60,606 bases of DNA from a virus: the IMG/VR virus record IMGVR_UViG_3300044619_001853, positions 1 to 60,606 of that record. One strand, 5' to 3'. Below the pieces are notes generated by a model. The model saw nothing but the letters and a program-made list of their open reading frames with translations. It was not told the origin of the DNA and ran no database searches. The translations under genes were made by a program, and so were the position numbers. This document shows, in pieces, positions 50,908-59,068 of the stretch (positions are counted from its first letter, which is position 1; every line of letters starts with the position of its first letter).

Positions 50908-51072
50908 CTATCCCGCTGCGCTCGCCGTTTTCATTTCCAGGGCGATGGCAGCAGCTTCATTTGCCCGTGCCGTTAAACGGATGTGTTCTTCGCGGGACTT
51001 GGCTAAAGTTATATCTTCCTGAAGGCGGGCCGCTAGCTCATCGAGCTTCTGTAAGTTATTATTTCCTGGCAT
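50908..51072 (-). CDS. Small helical protein, 54 residues
   Basis: A frame starting MPGNNNLQKLDELAARLQED and ending in an Ala-rich helix (AAIALEMKTASAAG). It overlaps the end of the small-terminase-like gene by 14 bases. The start and stop coincide with two copies of the dispersed repeat. Likely real by helical pattern. Function unknown. Confidence 0.5.
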   Translation of the reverse strand: MPGNNNLQKLDELAARLQEDITLAKSREEHIRLTARANEAAAIALEMKTASAAG

Positions 51073-51997
51073 CTTGATCCGATCCGTCTTCTGGTTTGGG
51101 GGTTACATCTGTGATTGTATAAACTTCCGTGACATCCACGCCGTCATTAACAAGTTGAGTTGTTCGTTCCGATGCCACAGCTTCGAGCCTGGCGAGCCGT
51201 TCCGCAAGAACCTCTGCTGGGGAGCGGTCTGTGGTTTTGACATCAATGTTTAGTTCCATGCCGCCTCGGACTCCAGCACGGTCAAGGATTTCTGTAGCCG
51301 CTTTAAGTTTGACTGGTTCGGAGACAGCCGTCTCCATTAGTTCCTCAAGAACATCCACAGCGTAGGTGGAAGCCTGACTTATTTTTTGACGGGCAATCTC
51401 GACATTGTTTGCCGTCCGTCTGGTCGAGCCCAAATGAATACGACACAGACCGTCATCTTTGATTCGCCCACTGTTCCATAGTTGGCATCTTGTTCCATCC
51501 GTCTTGGTCATCCGACATCTTCCCGGTAATCCAAGTGGTGCTCGCTTTGCGGATTTCGGGCCGCCCTCTTCCTGTTCTTTTAACCAGTTGCGAGTTGCGC
51601 CCAACACCCAAGGGGGTGCAATCTTTAAAGCCTCGTCATCTAAAAGTAGATCGAGGCCCGTTACGAAATCTGAGTTTACATTTCCAGGATCTGACAACAG
51701 CTGTTTCTTGTTGTTGATGCTGATGAGCGCTCGCTCTTTATCCTGCTCTATTGACCTAGCTATAATAAGATTAGTGGCAGCGCCTGTCTGGTCGTCAAAG
51801 ACTGGAGACCACTTCAGCATTGAACGCCGAAGCATGGCACGGTTCTCAAATGTGTCTTGGCAGATGCCTCGTTCAATTTCTATGATGCCGAGCTCTTCTA
51901 GGTTAGGCCGACGATCATATGGAGTTTCGACAATTGGGATTATATTTTCCGGGGTGTCTTCCTCTTCAAAGTATTCAACAATCTCACTCACAAACAA
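51059..51997 (-). CDS. Terminase small subunit-like protein with zinc knuckle
   Basis: A 312-residue protein. The middle holds RCRMTKTDGTRCQLW and DDGLCRIHLGSTRRT, a Cys/His knuckle typical of actinophage small-terminase-like proteins. After this comes a helical region with VDVLEELMETAVSEPVKLKA and ATEILDRAGVRGG. The first 110 residues are specific to this phage. It would recognise phage DNA for packaging. No large subunit is adjacent, which is unusual. Confidence 0.65.
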   Translation of the reverse strand: MFVSEIVEYFEEEDTPENIIPIVETPYDRRPNLEELGIIEIERGICQDTFENRAMLRRSMLKWSPVFDDQTGAATNLIIARSIEQDKERALISINNKKQLLSDPGNVNSDFVTGLDLLLDDEALKIAPPWVLGATRNWLKEQEEGGPKSAKRAPLGLPGRCRMTKTDGTRCQLWNSGRIKDDGLCRIHLGSTRRTANNVEIARQKISQASTYAVDVLEELMETAVSEPVKLKAATEILDRAGVRGGMELNIDVKTTDRSPAEVLAERLARLEAVASERTTQLVNDGVDVTEVYTITDVTPKPEDGSDQDARK

Positions 51998-52016
51998 TTT
52001 CCCATTTCTCTATGAT

Positions 52017-52036
52017 AAAAACCCTGAGGGTTTTTT
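52017..52036 (-). terminator. Rho-independent terminator of the holin-like gene
   Basis: AAAACCC and GGGTTTT pair over a three-base loop, followed by T residues on the minus strand. Confidence 0.8.
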
Positions 52037-52060
52037 ACCCCCAGGGCTTTTACCCCTTAA

Positions 52061-52342
52061 TTACTTTTTAGCTTTTTTCGCTGCTTCGGCGGCTAGTTTT
52101 TTTCCAGCTTCCTTAGCAACACCTTCGGCGATACGGCCAAAGGCTGGGTCTTTCTTGTTCAACCAGCGGAGTGCGGTTGGGATGATGGAGGCCCAAAGTG
52201 CGTTGGCTACAAGGAGCCACTCACCTGCACCGAACTCGAGAGGTGACCCGATACCTGAGGTTTGCATGACGATCATTACTGCGCCAATAACTTGACCTGC
52301 AAGGTTACGGAGGTACGACTCGATTGCTACTTTGTTAATCAC
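52061..52342 (-). CDS. Holin-like two-helix membrane protein
   Basis: A 93-residue protein with a GTG start. Hydrophobic segments are VIGAVMIVMQTSGI and WLLVANALWASIIPTAL, then WLNKKDPAFGRIAEG and a Lys/Ala tail (AAEAAKKAKK). This plan is common in actinophage genes annotated as holins. It lies far from the lysin at 32 kb, so the phage may have two membrane-active genes, or one serves another role. Confidence 0.6.
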   Translation of the reverse strand: MINKVAIESYLRNLAGQVIGAVMIVMQTSGIGSPLEFGAGEWLLVANALWASIIPTALRWLNKKDPAFGRIAEGVAKEAGKKLAAEAAKKAKK

Positions 52343-52576
52343 GAGTACTCGTTTCTACGGGGGTAAAAAGATTTGCCCCGTGATACATATAATGGCATGG
52401 GTTTGATTGGCCAAAAGTTTTTTGGGAAAGTTGTTTGAAACAGTAGGGGTCTGACGCTTTTATAAACAATAAACTGATTTTGAGCGTGTTTTATTAGATT
52501 TATTGCCCTACTTCATTATAGAGAATGTTGTACGAAAAAGTTAAAAGTATGTCTAAAAAAGTGCTTCCTGGATTCC
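52343..52576. other. Spacer upstream of the holin-like gene
   Basis: Holds a 6-bp stem ACGGGG/CCCCGT (52358-52382) on the leader side and otherwise AT-rich DNA. No gene or strong promoter seen. Confidence 0.45.
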
Positions 52577-52714
52577 CTAAAAGGTTTCTTGGTTAGGGTG
52601 TTTTGGTTTTCTCTTGTATTTCTTTTTGGATTCAACTGGTCGAGAAGCAGACGATCTTCGTAGTTCTAAAAGTCGCCTAAGTTCTTCTTTTGTCTTCTTA
52701 AACTTAAAATCCAT
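52577..52714 (-). CDS. Basic miniprotein, 45 residues
   Basis: A very basic frame (MDFKFKKTKEELRRLLELRR..., tail KKKYKRKPKHPNQETF). The start lies inside the upstream gene end behind AGGAGAACAGGAA. Likely nucleic-acid binding. Function unknown. Confidence 0.5.
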   Translation of the reverse strand: MDFKFKKTKEELRRLLELRRSSASRPVESKKKYKRKPKHPNQETF

Positions 52715-52931
52715 TTTCCTGTTCTCCTATGAAGTTCTCTACTTTGGTCAGGTGAAAGCCCATTGTCTTTTCGCACTTGAACCATGTTAGCTCGATTCCA
52801 TATTTGTCCCTAGTAGAGATTATTATAGAGAAGATTGTTTTTGGGTCTCTATAGATTTTCTTATAATTATGATGATGACATCTGGTTAGGGTTGACCATG
52901 TCTTGGGTTTTCTAGGATGCTCTGATTTCAT
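52704..52931 (-). CDS. Hypothetical basic protein, 75 residues
   Basis: Contains TRCHHHNYKKIYRDPKTIFS and a later Cys (WFKCEKTMGFHL). His/Cys content hints at a metal site, and the early part vaguely recalls HNH-type proteins, but no full motif is present. Start after GGAGAAGAG. Confidence 0.45.
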   Translation of the reverse strand: MKSEHPRKPKTWSTLTRCHHHNYKKIYRDPKTIFSIIISTRDKYGIELTWFKCEKTMGFHLTKVENFIGEQENGF

Positions 52932-53139
52932 CTCTTCTCCACCCTACAAATGATTTAACATATACAACTCCATAAGCAAGTGCAGATACAATAAAACCAT
53001 ACTGCTTAGTTTCTAAGGCATACACAATCCAAAGACATTCGCTGACACAGAGAATGAGCCAACCCCAAATGGTTTTTCTTCCCACAAAAAAGATTCCTGT
53101 GACACCAATTATTGCCAATACATAGGACCAGTACTCCAT
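52912..53139 (-). CDS. Small PnuC-like membrane protein
   Basis: A 75-residue protein with about three hydrophobic helices: WSYVLAIIGVTGIFFV, IWGWLILCVSECLWIVYAL and YGFIVSALAYGVVYV. The W-G-W and YALETKQYGF motifs resemble a half of PnuC-type transporters and are common in actinophages. It may affect nicotinamide riboside or related uptake. The role is inferred by pattern only. Confidence 0.55.
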   Translation of the reverse strand: MEYWSYVLAIIGVTGIFFVGRKTIWGWLILCVSECLWIVYALETKQYGFIVSALAYGVVYVKSFVGWRRDEIRAS

Positions 53140-53480
53140 TAAATATCCTCTACTGCTTTATCAAGTTTAAACTCTTGACCCTCCACATAGGGTTTGTCAT
53201 TAAAGCCGTTAGCATCTGTAGCCGTTTGACCAGTGAGTATATCCATGGCATGTCTAAGTCCTAGGGTGTAAAGACTTGTATCTGCTTGTCCATAGACAGA
53301 CTCCCAGTAGTCGATCTTCTCTTGGAGCTTTTCTACTTGGCTATCTTGTAAATCCATGGCTGCTTTTTTCATGGCAAGGTAGATGTCCAACTGAGTATCT
53401 GAGTCAAACTTCTTTTGGGCAAGTAAAGAAGTTAGGGTGTTGAAAATGGTTTCTTGAAAGTTTTTATCTAGTTCGCTCAT
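53139..53480 (-). CDS. Hypothetical protein, 113 residues
   Basis: Helical, acidic protein with DIYLAMKKAAMDLQDSQVEK and a coiled-coil-like LQEKIDYWESVYG. Overlaps both neighbours. Unknown function. Confidence 0.55.
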   Translation of the reverse strand: MSELDKNFQETIFNTLTSLLAQKKFDSDTQLDIYLAMKKAAMDLQDSQVEKLQEKIDYWESVYGQADTSLYTLGLRHAMDILTGQTATDANGFNDKPYVEGQEFKLDKAVEDI

Positions 53481-54016
53481 GAGGCAACTCTACACTTCTG
53501 ACAAACAAAATCATCGTAGCCAATAGAGCCTTCAGTCTGCTTTAAGGTTTTATCTGAGTTAAAGACTGCAGGGATGATTCTGTCTTGTTCTGTTGTGCAA
53601 CCGCAGAGAAGGCAGGTGCGTTCTACTAACCATTTTATTGTACTATTTTCAACTTTAGATAGAGCCCTAATACCTCTAGTTAAAGCATGAAGTTCACCTG
53701 ACCCAGTAGTCTTCTTTAGGAAGTACTTGGTGTTAGAGACTTCTAGTACAGGTATCAACCTGCGACAACTACAACTCTGTGCATTAGGAGTGCATTTGAA
53801 TGGTTCAGTTGGATCGCTCCATTTTAAGATAGCAACAGGTTTTTCCCAACCTATTGTTGCTGCAGCCTTGTGTCTATCCATAGCATGACCACAGATACAG
53901 ATTCTTCGATCCACCCCTTGTTTATTTACTAGAGATGTATCGTGTGTATCTATTTCGTGAGGATCTATTCCCATGTCAGCCAACATATCTAAAGCTGGGT
54001 TACTCATTGAAGCCAC
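53477..54016 (-). CDS. Multi-Cys zinc-binding protein, 179 residues
   Basis: At least three Cys clusters: CICGHAMDRHKA, CTPNAQSCSCRR, RTCLLCGCTTEQDR and VCQKC near the end. Such patterns suggest structural zinc. The HAMDRH segment is typical of a small phage zinc domain. Function unknown. The start overlaps the membrane gene upstream. Confidence 0.6.
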   Translation of the reverse strand: MASMSNPALDMLADMGIDPHEIDTHDTSLVNKQGVDRRICICGHAMDRHKAAATIGWEKPVAILKWSDPTEPFKCTPNAQSCSCRRLIPVLEVSNTKYFLKKTTGSGELHALTRGIRALSKVENSTIKWLVERTCLLCGCTTEQDRIIPAVFNSDKTLKQTEGSIGYDDFVCQKCRVAS

Positions 54017-54233
54017 CTCTCTGTTCTTTTAGTCTTTCAACAATGTCAGAAAACTCTGCTTCAGTCTGAGCCCTATCGTGCATCTGACCAAGCATCTCTT
54101 CCATAACAATCATCTTTCGCTTTGTAGCATGACGCTTCATAAGAAGCATTGTCGTATACATCGACACTAGAGTTGTTAAACTGCATGTCGCACCAATTAA
54201 AGCCATATCTAAAATAGTCAGGCTCATTGTCAT
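54000..54233 (-). CDS. Membrane-anchored coiled-coil protein, 77 residues
   Basis: An N-terminal membrane helix (ILDMALIGATCSLTTLVSMY) precedes a basic turn and a helical region (MGQ/DRAQTEAEFSDIVERL type). It may tether another protein. Start overlaps the stop upstream. Confidence 0.5.
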   Translation of the reverse strand: MTMSLTILDMALIGATCSLTTLVSMYTTMLLMKRHATKRKMIVMEEMLGQMHDRAQTEAEFSDIVERLKEQRGGFNE

Positions 54234-54490
54234 TTATCTGTCCTTTCGTCTTTTTTGTTTATTGTATAACCTTCTTCATCAAGTGCCCTTAGCATTGCCA
54301 CAACATCGTCATAAGCAATCTCGGACCATTTTTCTATATCCGTTGGTATGTTTCTAGGAAACCACCGTTTTAGTAAACCCACTGCTGCTGTCTGAATTAT
54401 CTCAAACTCAACAGCATCAGCGAACTCATCATCAGAAAGATTGCTGACTAACTTAAGATGATTGGTTACATCACTTGGTTGATTCATCAT
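54230..54490 (-). CDS. Hypothetical protein, 86 residues
   Basis: An acidic helical protein (NHLKLVSNLSDDEFADAVEF...). Several in-frame ATGs lie close together near 54487-54499; the ATG at 54490 is preceded by GGTGG, so the start is uncertain by a few residues. Unknown function. Confidence 0.5.
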   Translation of the reverse strand: MMNQPSDVTNHLKLVSNLSDDEFADAVEFEIIQTAAVGLLKRWFPRNIPTDIEKWSEIAYDDVVAMLRALDEEGYTINKKDERTDK

Positions 54491-54653
54491 CCACCACATC
54501 CGAAACTAACTCCGTCCATGTTTTTTGAACACTCAACAAAACTTCAACATCTGCTTTTATAGAATTAACTGCCTTCATTAAAAGGTCAATCTTTTTCTCA
54601 AAAGCTTTGATCTCTTTTTCCAAGAGCCAAATCCTTTTCTCAACTTCGTCCAT
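54471..54653 (-). CDS. Coiled-coil protein, 60 residues
   Basis: A strong heptad pattern (VEKRIWLLEKEIKAFEKKID, LLMKAVNSIKADVEVLL). The start ATG follows AAGGAGAGACG. First gene of the 54.6-52.6 kb block. Confidence 0.6.
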   Translation of the reverse strand: MDEVEKRIWLLEKEIKAFEKKIDLLMKAVNSIKADVEVLLSVQKTWTELVSDVVDDESTK

Positions 54654-55167
54654 CGTCTCTCCTTCGTTACAATAAACCTATAGCATCTATAATCTATAGT
54701 CAAGCAATAATACTTGTCAATACTATACCACTATATTACTATATTTTACTATAGTGGGTATGTAGGACTATGGATTTTGATAGGTCCGTAGCGCACACAT
54801 ACACGCGATGTAAAACTATAGTTCTACATACTATATATAGTGTATAGTTTTATAATCATGCGGTAGCCATAACTCTTTCAAAATATTTAGTTTTTTCTGA
54901 CCGCATGTTTTTTAGAGCTTTTACCCCCTCTTTTTTCTAGTTTTAATTTTGATCTATTTTAGACCCCCTAAAAGGGAAAAGTCAATTATATCTTTAAAAT
55001 ACTTTAAAATTATTTTAGAACCGCATGATTATTAAATTATACCTCTATAGAGGGTATGTAGAACTATATTTTTGGAAAGTTTCGCCTAGGAAAAAATTAA
55101 TTATTTATCGCCCAGACTTGACAAAAAGTATAGTCCTACATAAGCACTATAGTCTTATAGTCAGTAT
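54654..55167. promoter_or_regulatory. AT-rich control spacer with four TATGTAGNACTATA operators
   Basis: A 514-base spacer upstream of the coiled-coil block and downstream of the glycosyltransferase-like gene. TATGTAGGACTATG occurs at 54759-54772, the reverse complement of TATGTAGAACTATA at 54817-54830, TATGTAGAACTATA at 55055-55068, and the reverse complement of TATGTAGGACTATA at 55129-55142. The copies form two inward-facing pairs. A TTGACA at 55118-55123 lies beside the last one. CCGCATG occurs three times nearby. No gene was found. Confidence 0.65.
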
Positions 55168-55827
55168 TTAGGGTAGGTAGACTGTCTCTTTATGATGCTT
55201 GACCCTGACCATAGGGTCGACCATAACCCTATACCCAGCTCTCCTAGCATTGTTGCAAAAAGAGTAATCCTCCCCAACATTGCACTCAAAGTCCACTTCG
55301 TCCCATTTGACCCTATCAATCAAAAACCATGGCCTAGGGGTATTTTCAAATACCTCAGCCTTCATAGCCACAAACCCAAATCCAACTCCCCCTACCTCTA
55401 GGGGTTCAACATCTAACATAAACTCGCTCCTATTGACCTTCTTAGGGCGACCCTTCTCATCTAACTTGTTAACTGCCACCGTTCCATCAGGCGAGGTCTG
55501 GTAAAGCCCGGAAATAATATCTAGGGGTGAGTCCAACAGCTTCAGGAAATCACCTACCTCCCATTCGATGTCTGAATCGATCCAGAAGATTTTTTCACAG
55601 CTGAAGGCCCCGGAACCAATAACCCGAGTTTCCCAGTTATGGCTGTAGGTGTCCGTTGCTGTAAGTTCTCGAGCACTTGGCACAAAGGATGAATACTTGT
55701 TTAGCCAAATGTAGGACTTACCCAAACGATCTAATTCAGAGCATGTAAGTATTAAACTTTTAACATACTCAGCTTTCATGCTATGGCCGGGAGTTGCTAT
55801 CGCTACATCGTAATGGGGTGTCGTCAT
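55168..55827 (-). CDS. Glycosyltransferase-like protein (GT-A fold)
   Basis: A 219-residue protein starting MTTPHYDVAIATPGHSMKAE. The first part has the GT-A nucleotide-binding pattern. A metal-binding DxD motif appears in IFWIDSDIEWEVGDFL. Later parts are FVAMKAEVFENTPRPWF and a Cys/Asp-rich NVGEDYSFCNNARRAGYRV. Phage enzymes of this kind modify DNA, virion or host-surface sugars. The substrate cannot be told. It stands alone on the minus strand beside the operator spacer. Confidence 0.75.
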   Translation of the reverse strand: MTTPHYDVAIATPGHSMKAEYVKSLILTCSELDRLGKSYIWLNKYSSFVPSARELTATDTYSHNWETRVIGSGAFSCEKIFWIDSDIEWEVGDFLKLLDSPLDIISGLYQTSPDGTVAVNKLDEKGRPKKVNRSEFMLDVEPLEVGGVGFGFVAMKAEVFENTPRPWFLIDRVKWDEVDFECNVGEDYSFCNNARRAGYRVMVDPMVRVKHHKETVYLP

Positions 55828-55863
55828 ATATCGAATACTACATTATGCGACTATTATTTGACT

Positions 55864-56079
55864 ATGCAAACACCCCAACAAGAACCCACAGAAGTAGAGT
55901 GTTCTTGGGAGGGTTGTCCTTCTCACCAAACTTTTACCCCAGCAAGAGCCATCACAGTTCATTGGCCAAGAGCGATACAGAAGGTAAGATATTTTCATTC
56001 AACAGAGTGCCTATCTTCATGGGCTCAAAGTTTTCCATCAGGACTATTGATTACTGGAGAGGATTCAGTTAATGTATAA
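55864..56079 (+). CDS. Zinc-binding small protein, 71 residues
   Basis: The ATG at 55864 (MQTPQQEPTEVECSWEGCPS) is chosen; a longer frame lies over the opposite gene. There is no ribosome-binding site, so it may be translated from a leaderless message. CSWEGC plus a later FHSTEC fits zinc binding. Function unknown. Confidence 0.5.
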   Translation: MQTPQQEPTEVECSWEGCPSHQTFTPARAITVHWPRAIQKVRYFHSTECLSSWAQSFPSGLLITGEDSVNV

Positions 56080-56096
56080 CTTGTTTCCTAATAAAT

Positions 56097-56279
56097 ATGT
56101 TTGACAAACAAACCAATACTCAAGAGGTAGCAGAAATGGCTGCCAAACTTATTACTCAAGGTTACATGGTTCAAAAAATTTGTTGTGGCGAGTGTGATCA
56201 AGATGACCTTCTAGTTCAGGTTCACACTTGCAATCCTCACAATTACACACATAATTGCACACCTAAAAGAAAGAAGTAA
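56097..56279 (+). CDS. Small Cys/His protein, 60 residues
   Basis: A helical N-terminus is followed by KICCGECDQDDLLV and HTCNPHNYTHNC, so a metal site is likely. Two bases after its stop the next gene starts. Function unknown. Confidence 0.5.
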   Translation: MFDKQTNTQEVAEMAAKLITQGYMVQKICCGECDQDDLLVQVHTCNPHNYTHNCTPKRKK

Positions 56280-56281
56280 TA

Positions 56282-56515
56282 ATGTGCGAGAACGTTGCAG
56301 TAACTTGGAGTCAGTACGATACAGTAAGAGATCAAATAGAAAACGATGTACGACATAAGATTTATGATGAACTTAAAGAAGTAATCGAATACTCTAAACT
56401 TCATAAGCTTTCGGATCAGTTTATTGCGGGACTTGAGTGCGCTCAGTCGAAGGTGATAGGCTTCAAAGTAGAAGAAATAGAGCAAAACGACCAAAGCGTG
56501 TTGTTCGACATCTAG
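56282..56515 (+). CDS. Hypothetical helical protein, 77 residues
   Basis: A mostly helical protein (VRDQIENDVRHKIYDELKEV...). Start after AAGAAGTAATA. It precedes the reductase gene by about 60 bases. Unknown function. Confidence 0.5.
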   Translation: MCENVAVTWSQYDTVRDQIENDVRHKIYDELKEVIEYSKLHKLSDQFIAGLECAQSKVIGFKVEEIEQNDQSVLFDI

Positions 56516-56576
56516 TAGAATTTCCATCTAGGGTTTCCTAGTAGTAATCAATCATTTTTGTTAAGAGGAGATAGTT

Positions 56577-58619
56577 ATGTCTGTTGCATTTTCATTTAAG
56601 CTTTCTGAAGAGTTTGTCTCCTCATATAAGGAAAAACAATCACCATTTGGTTACAAGGATGCAGGTGGAAACTCTGTAGGTGAGATTACCTTTCTTAGGA
56701 CTTATTCTCGCTTAAAAGAAGATGGAACCAAAGAGACTTGGGTTGATGTCTGTGAGCGTGTTATTAATGGCATGTACTCCATTCAAAAAGACCATTGCAA
56801 GACTTCACGACTCCCTTGGTCAGACACTCGTGCAGCAGCTTCAGCTAAAGAAGCATTTGACCGTTTATTTAATTTGAAGTGGACTCCACCCGGACGTGGT
56901 CTTTGGGTTATGGGAACACCACTTGTTAATGAGCAAAAGAACTCTGCAGCTTTACAAAATTGTGCTTTTGTATCTACAAAGGAAATGACAAAAAACGATC
57001 CAGCAAAACCATTTGCATTTCTTATGGAAGCATCAATGCTTGGCGTTGGCGTTGGTTTTGATGACCTTGGTGCAGATAAAGATTTCACTATCTATAAGCC
57101 AAAAGATGAAGTATCAATTGTTGTAGTTGCAGATACTCGTGAAGGTTGGGTAGACACAACTGCACAACTTATTAATTCATATTTAAAACCAGACCAACCA
57201 ACATTTGAATATGACTACTCACTTGTTCGTCCAGCAGGTGCTCCTATTAAAATCTTTGGTGGAACTGCAGCAGGTCCAGATCCACTTATTAAACTTCATA
57301 ACTACATTAGAAAGTTGTTTACTGGTCGTGAAAATGAAAAAGTCACTCGTACTGATATCGCCGATATTGGTAATCTCATTGGCGTGTGCGTTGTTTCTGG
57401 CAATGTTCGTCGCTCTGCTGAACTCCTTATCGGAAGATTAGACGATGAAACATTCCTTAATTTAAAGAACGCAGAAGTATTTCCAGAGCGCAACTCATAT
57501 GATCCTAAATCTCCCGGTTGGGGATGGATGTCTAACAACTCTGTTGCAGCAGAGGTTGGACAAGACCTATCAGGAATTGTTGAAGGCATTGCACTCAATG
57601 GAGAACCCGGAGTTGTTTGGCTTGACCTATCACGCAAGTATGGTCGCCTAATTGATCCACCTAATAACAAAGACCATCGCATTATGGGATACAACCCTTG
57701 CGCTGAACAATCTCTTGAGTCATATGAAATGTGCACCCTTGTTGAAACTTATTTAAATCGCCACGATGACTTAGAAGATTTCAAGCGCACTTTAAAGTTT
57801 GCATATCTTTACGCTAAGACTGTAACTCTTCTTCCAACACACTGGGAAGAAACAAATGCAATTATGCAACGCAATCGCAGAATTGGAACATCAATCTCTG
57901 GTGTAGCTAACTTTGCAGATCGTATTGGCTTACCAGTTCTAAAGGAATGGATGGATGCTGGATACAGCGTAGTTAAGAACTACGATATTACATACTCAGA
58001 ATGGCTTGGTATTCGTGAGTCGATCAAGACCACAACCGTTAAGCCATCAGGAACCGTTAGCATTCTTGCAGGTGAGTCTCCAGGAGTTCACTGGACTCCA
58101 GGTGGAAAGCACTTCAATCGTGCAATTCGTTTTGCTAACTCAGATCCAATGCTTCCACTCTTTAAGATGGCAAACTACAGAGTTGAACCAGCATCAGAGT
58201 CTCCTGACACAACATCTGTTGTTTTCTTCCCAATTGAATCGCTAGCAGAGCGTGCAGAAAAAGATGTAACTATTTTTGAAAAGATGGCTCTTGCAGCAAC
58301 TGCACAGCGCTACTGGTCTGATAATTCTGTGTCTGTAACTATTTCATTCAATCCAGAAACAGAGAAGGAACATGTTGGAACTGTCCTACATATGTATGAT
58401 GGCCAGCTCAAGACTGTTTCATTCCTACCATCTGGAAACTTTACATACCCTCAGATGCCATACACACAAATTACAAAAGAAGAGTACGAGGAATACACAA
58501 TGAAGTTATTCCCTATTGATTTCTCAGGTGTTTATGAAGGACTTGCTGCTGACGCTATCGGTGAGGCATACTGCACCACTGATGCTTGTGAGGTGAGGCT
58601 TATAAAGGAGAATCAATGA
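56577..58619 (+). CDS. nrdJ: Class II (adenosylcobalamin-dependent) ribonucleotide reductase
   Basis: A 680-residue protein of the monomeric RTPR type. Cys129 (ALQNCAF) and Cys386 (YEMCTLVE) are the reducible pair. Cys375 in NPCAE is the radical Cys, with Glu377. VKPSGTVSILAGESPG follows. The C-terminal CTTDAC (Cys666, Cys671) is the relay pair. It reduces ribonucleotides to deoxyribonucleotides using adenosylcobalamin, independent of oxygen. Strong ribosome-binding site (AGAGGAGATAG). Its stop overlaps the transcobalamin-like gene (ATGA). Confidence 0.93.
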   Translation: MSVAFSFKLSEEFVSSYKEKQSPFGYKDAGGNSVGEITFLRTYSRLKEDGTKETWVDVCERVINGMYSIQKDHCKTSRLPWSDTRAAASAKEAFDRLFNLKWTPPGRGLWVMGTPLVNEQKNSAALQNCAFVSTKEMTKNDPAKPFAFLMEASMLGVGVGFDDLGADKDFTIYKPKDEVSIVVVADTREGWVDTTAQLINSYLKPDQPTFEYDYSLVRPAGAPIKIFGGTAAGPDPLIKLHNYIRKLFTGRENEKVTRTDIADIGNLIGVCVVSGNVRRSAELLIGRLDDETFLNLKNAEVFPERNSYDPKSPGWGWMSNNSVAAEVGQDLSGIVEGIALNGEPGVVWLDLSRKYGRLIDPPNNKDHRIMGYNPCAEQSLESYEMCTLVETYLNRHDDLEDFKRTLKFAYLYAKTVTLLPTHWEETNAIMQRNRRIGTSISGVANFADRIGLPVLKEWMDAGYSVVKNYDITYSEWLGIRESIKTTTVKPSGTVSILAGESPGVHWTPGGKHFNRAIRFANSDPMLPLFKMANYRVEPASESPDTTSVVFFPIESLAERAEKDVTIFEKMALAATAQRYWSDNSVSVTISFNPETEKEHVGTVLHMYDGQLKTVSFLPSGNFTYPQMPYTQITKEEYEEYTMKLFPIDFSGVYEGLAADAIGEAYCTTDACEVRLIKENQ

Positions 58620-59068
58620 AAAATAGACTAGTACTGTCTTTTTTAGTTATTGGTTTGTTTTATGTTGGTTTGTCTTTTGTAAGTAAGTCCGACAACAACT
58701 GCGTCAACTTATATGTTGATTTTGGTTCTCTTAATGCTGAAACAAAAGTAGAAAAGTGTATAGAAGTTTCTGCTGAAACAAATGCATTAGAGTTGTTGAA
58801 AATGTCTGGTTATACAACAGAAGGCACACAAAAATACGGTGATGCTGTTATCTGCAGACTCAATGATCTTCCAAATCAAACTGTGGAATCTTGTGAGGTT
58901 ATGCCACCAGAAGATGCTTACTGGGCTGTCATAGTAAAAGAAAAGAAACTACTTCCTTTCTTTAACGAGTGGGGTTGGGCTCAGACAGGAATCAATGAGA
59001 TTTCCTTATCTGAAGGCGACTCTTTAGGTCTGGTCTTTTCTACAAATGGAGATCTAAAATGGCCTTGA
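58616..59068 (+). CDS. Membrane-anchored transcobalamin-like protein (DUF4430-type)
   Basis: A 150-residue protein. The first 25 residues are a signal or anchor helix (VLSFLVIGLFYVGLSF). The outer part (about 30-145) has VNLYVDFGS, TNALELLKMSGYTTEGTQ, DAVICRLNDLPNQTVESC, YWAVIVK and a GWAQ...SEGDSLGLVF ending. This is the pattern of transcobalamin-like C-terminal domains in actinobacteria. It would sit outside the cell membrane and may bind B12. The overlap with the reductase and adenosyltransferase genes supports a cobalamin role. Binding itself is not shown. Confidence 0.75.
   Translation: MKNRLVLSFLVIGLFYVGLSFVSKSDNNCVNLYVDFGSLNAETKVEKCIEVSAETNALELLKMSGYTTEGTQKYGDAVICRLNDLPNQTVESCEVMPPEDAYWAVIVKEKKLLPFFNEWGWAQTGINEISLSEGDSLGLVFSTNGDLKWP

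Larger units (their letters stand above)
47196..51070 (-). repeat. Dispersed GCCCGGAAAATAACGG-like repeat family
   Basis: At least 12 copies read on the minus strand: near 47196, 48548, 48598, 48740, 48956, 49598, 50211, 50271, 50323, 50527, 50591, 50632, 50924 and 51052, plus an inverted copy at 50801. The common core is CCCGGAAA followed by 4-10 A/T bases and AACGG. They occur both in spacers and inside gene ends. Their spacing is irregular. They resemble the promoter element TGCAGGAAAGTAGG in the GGAAA core. Confidence 0.65.
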
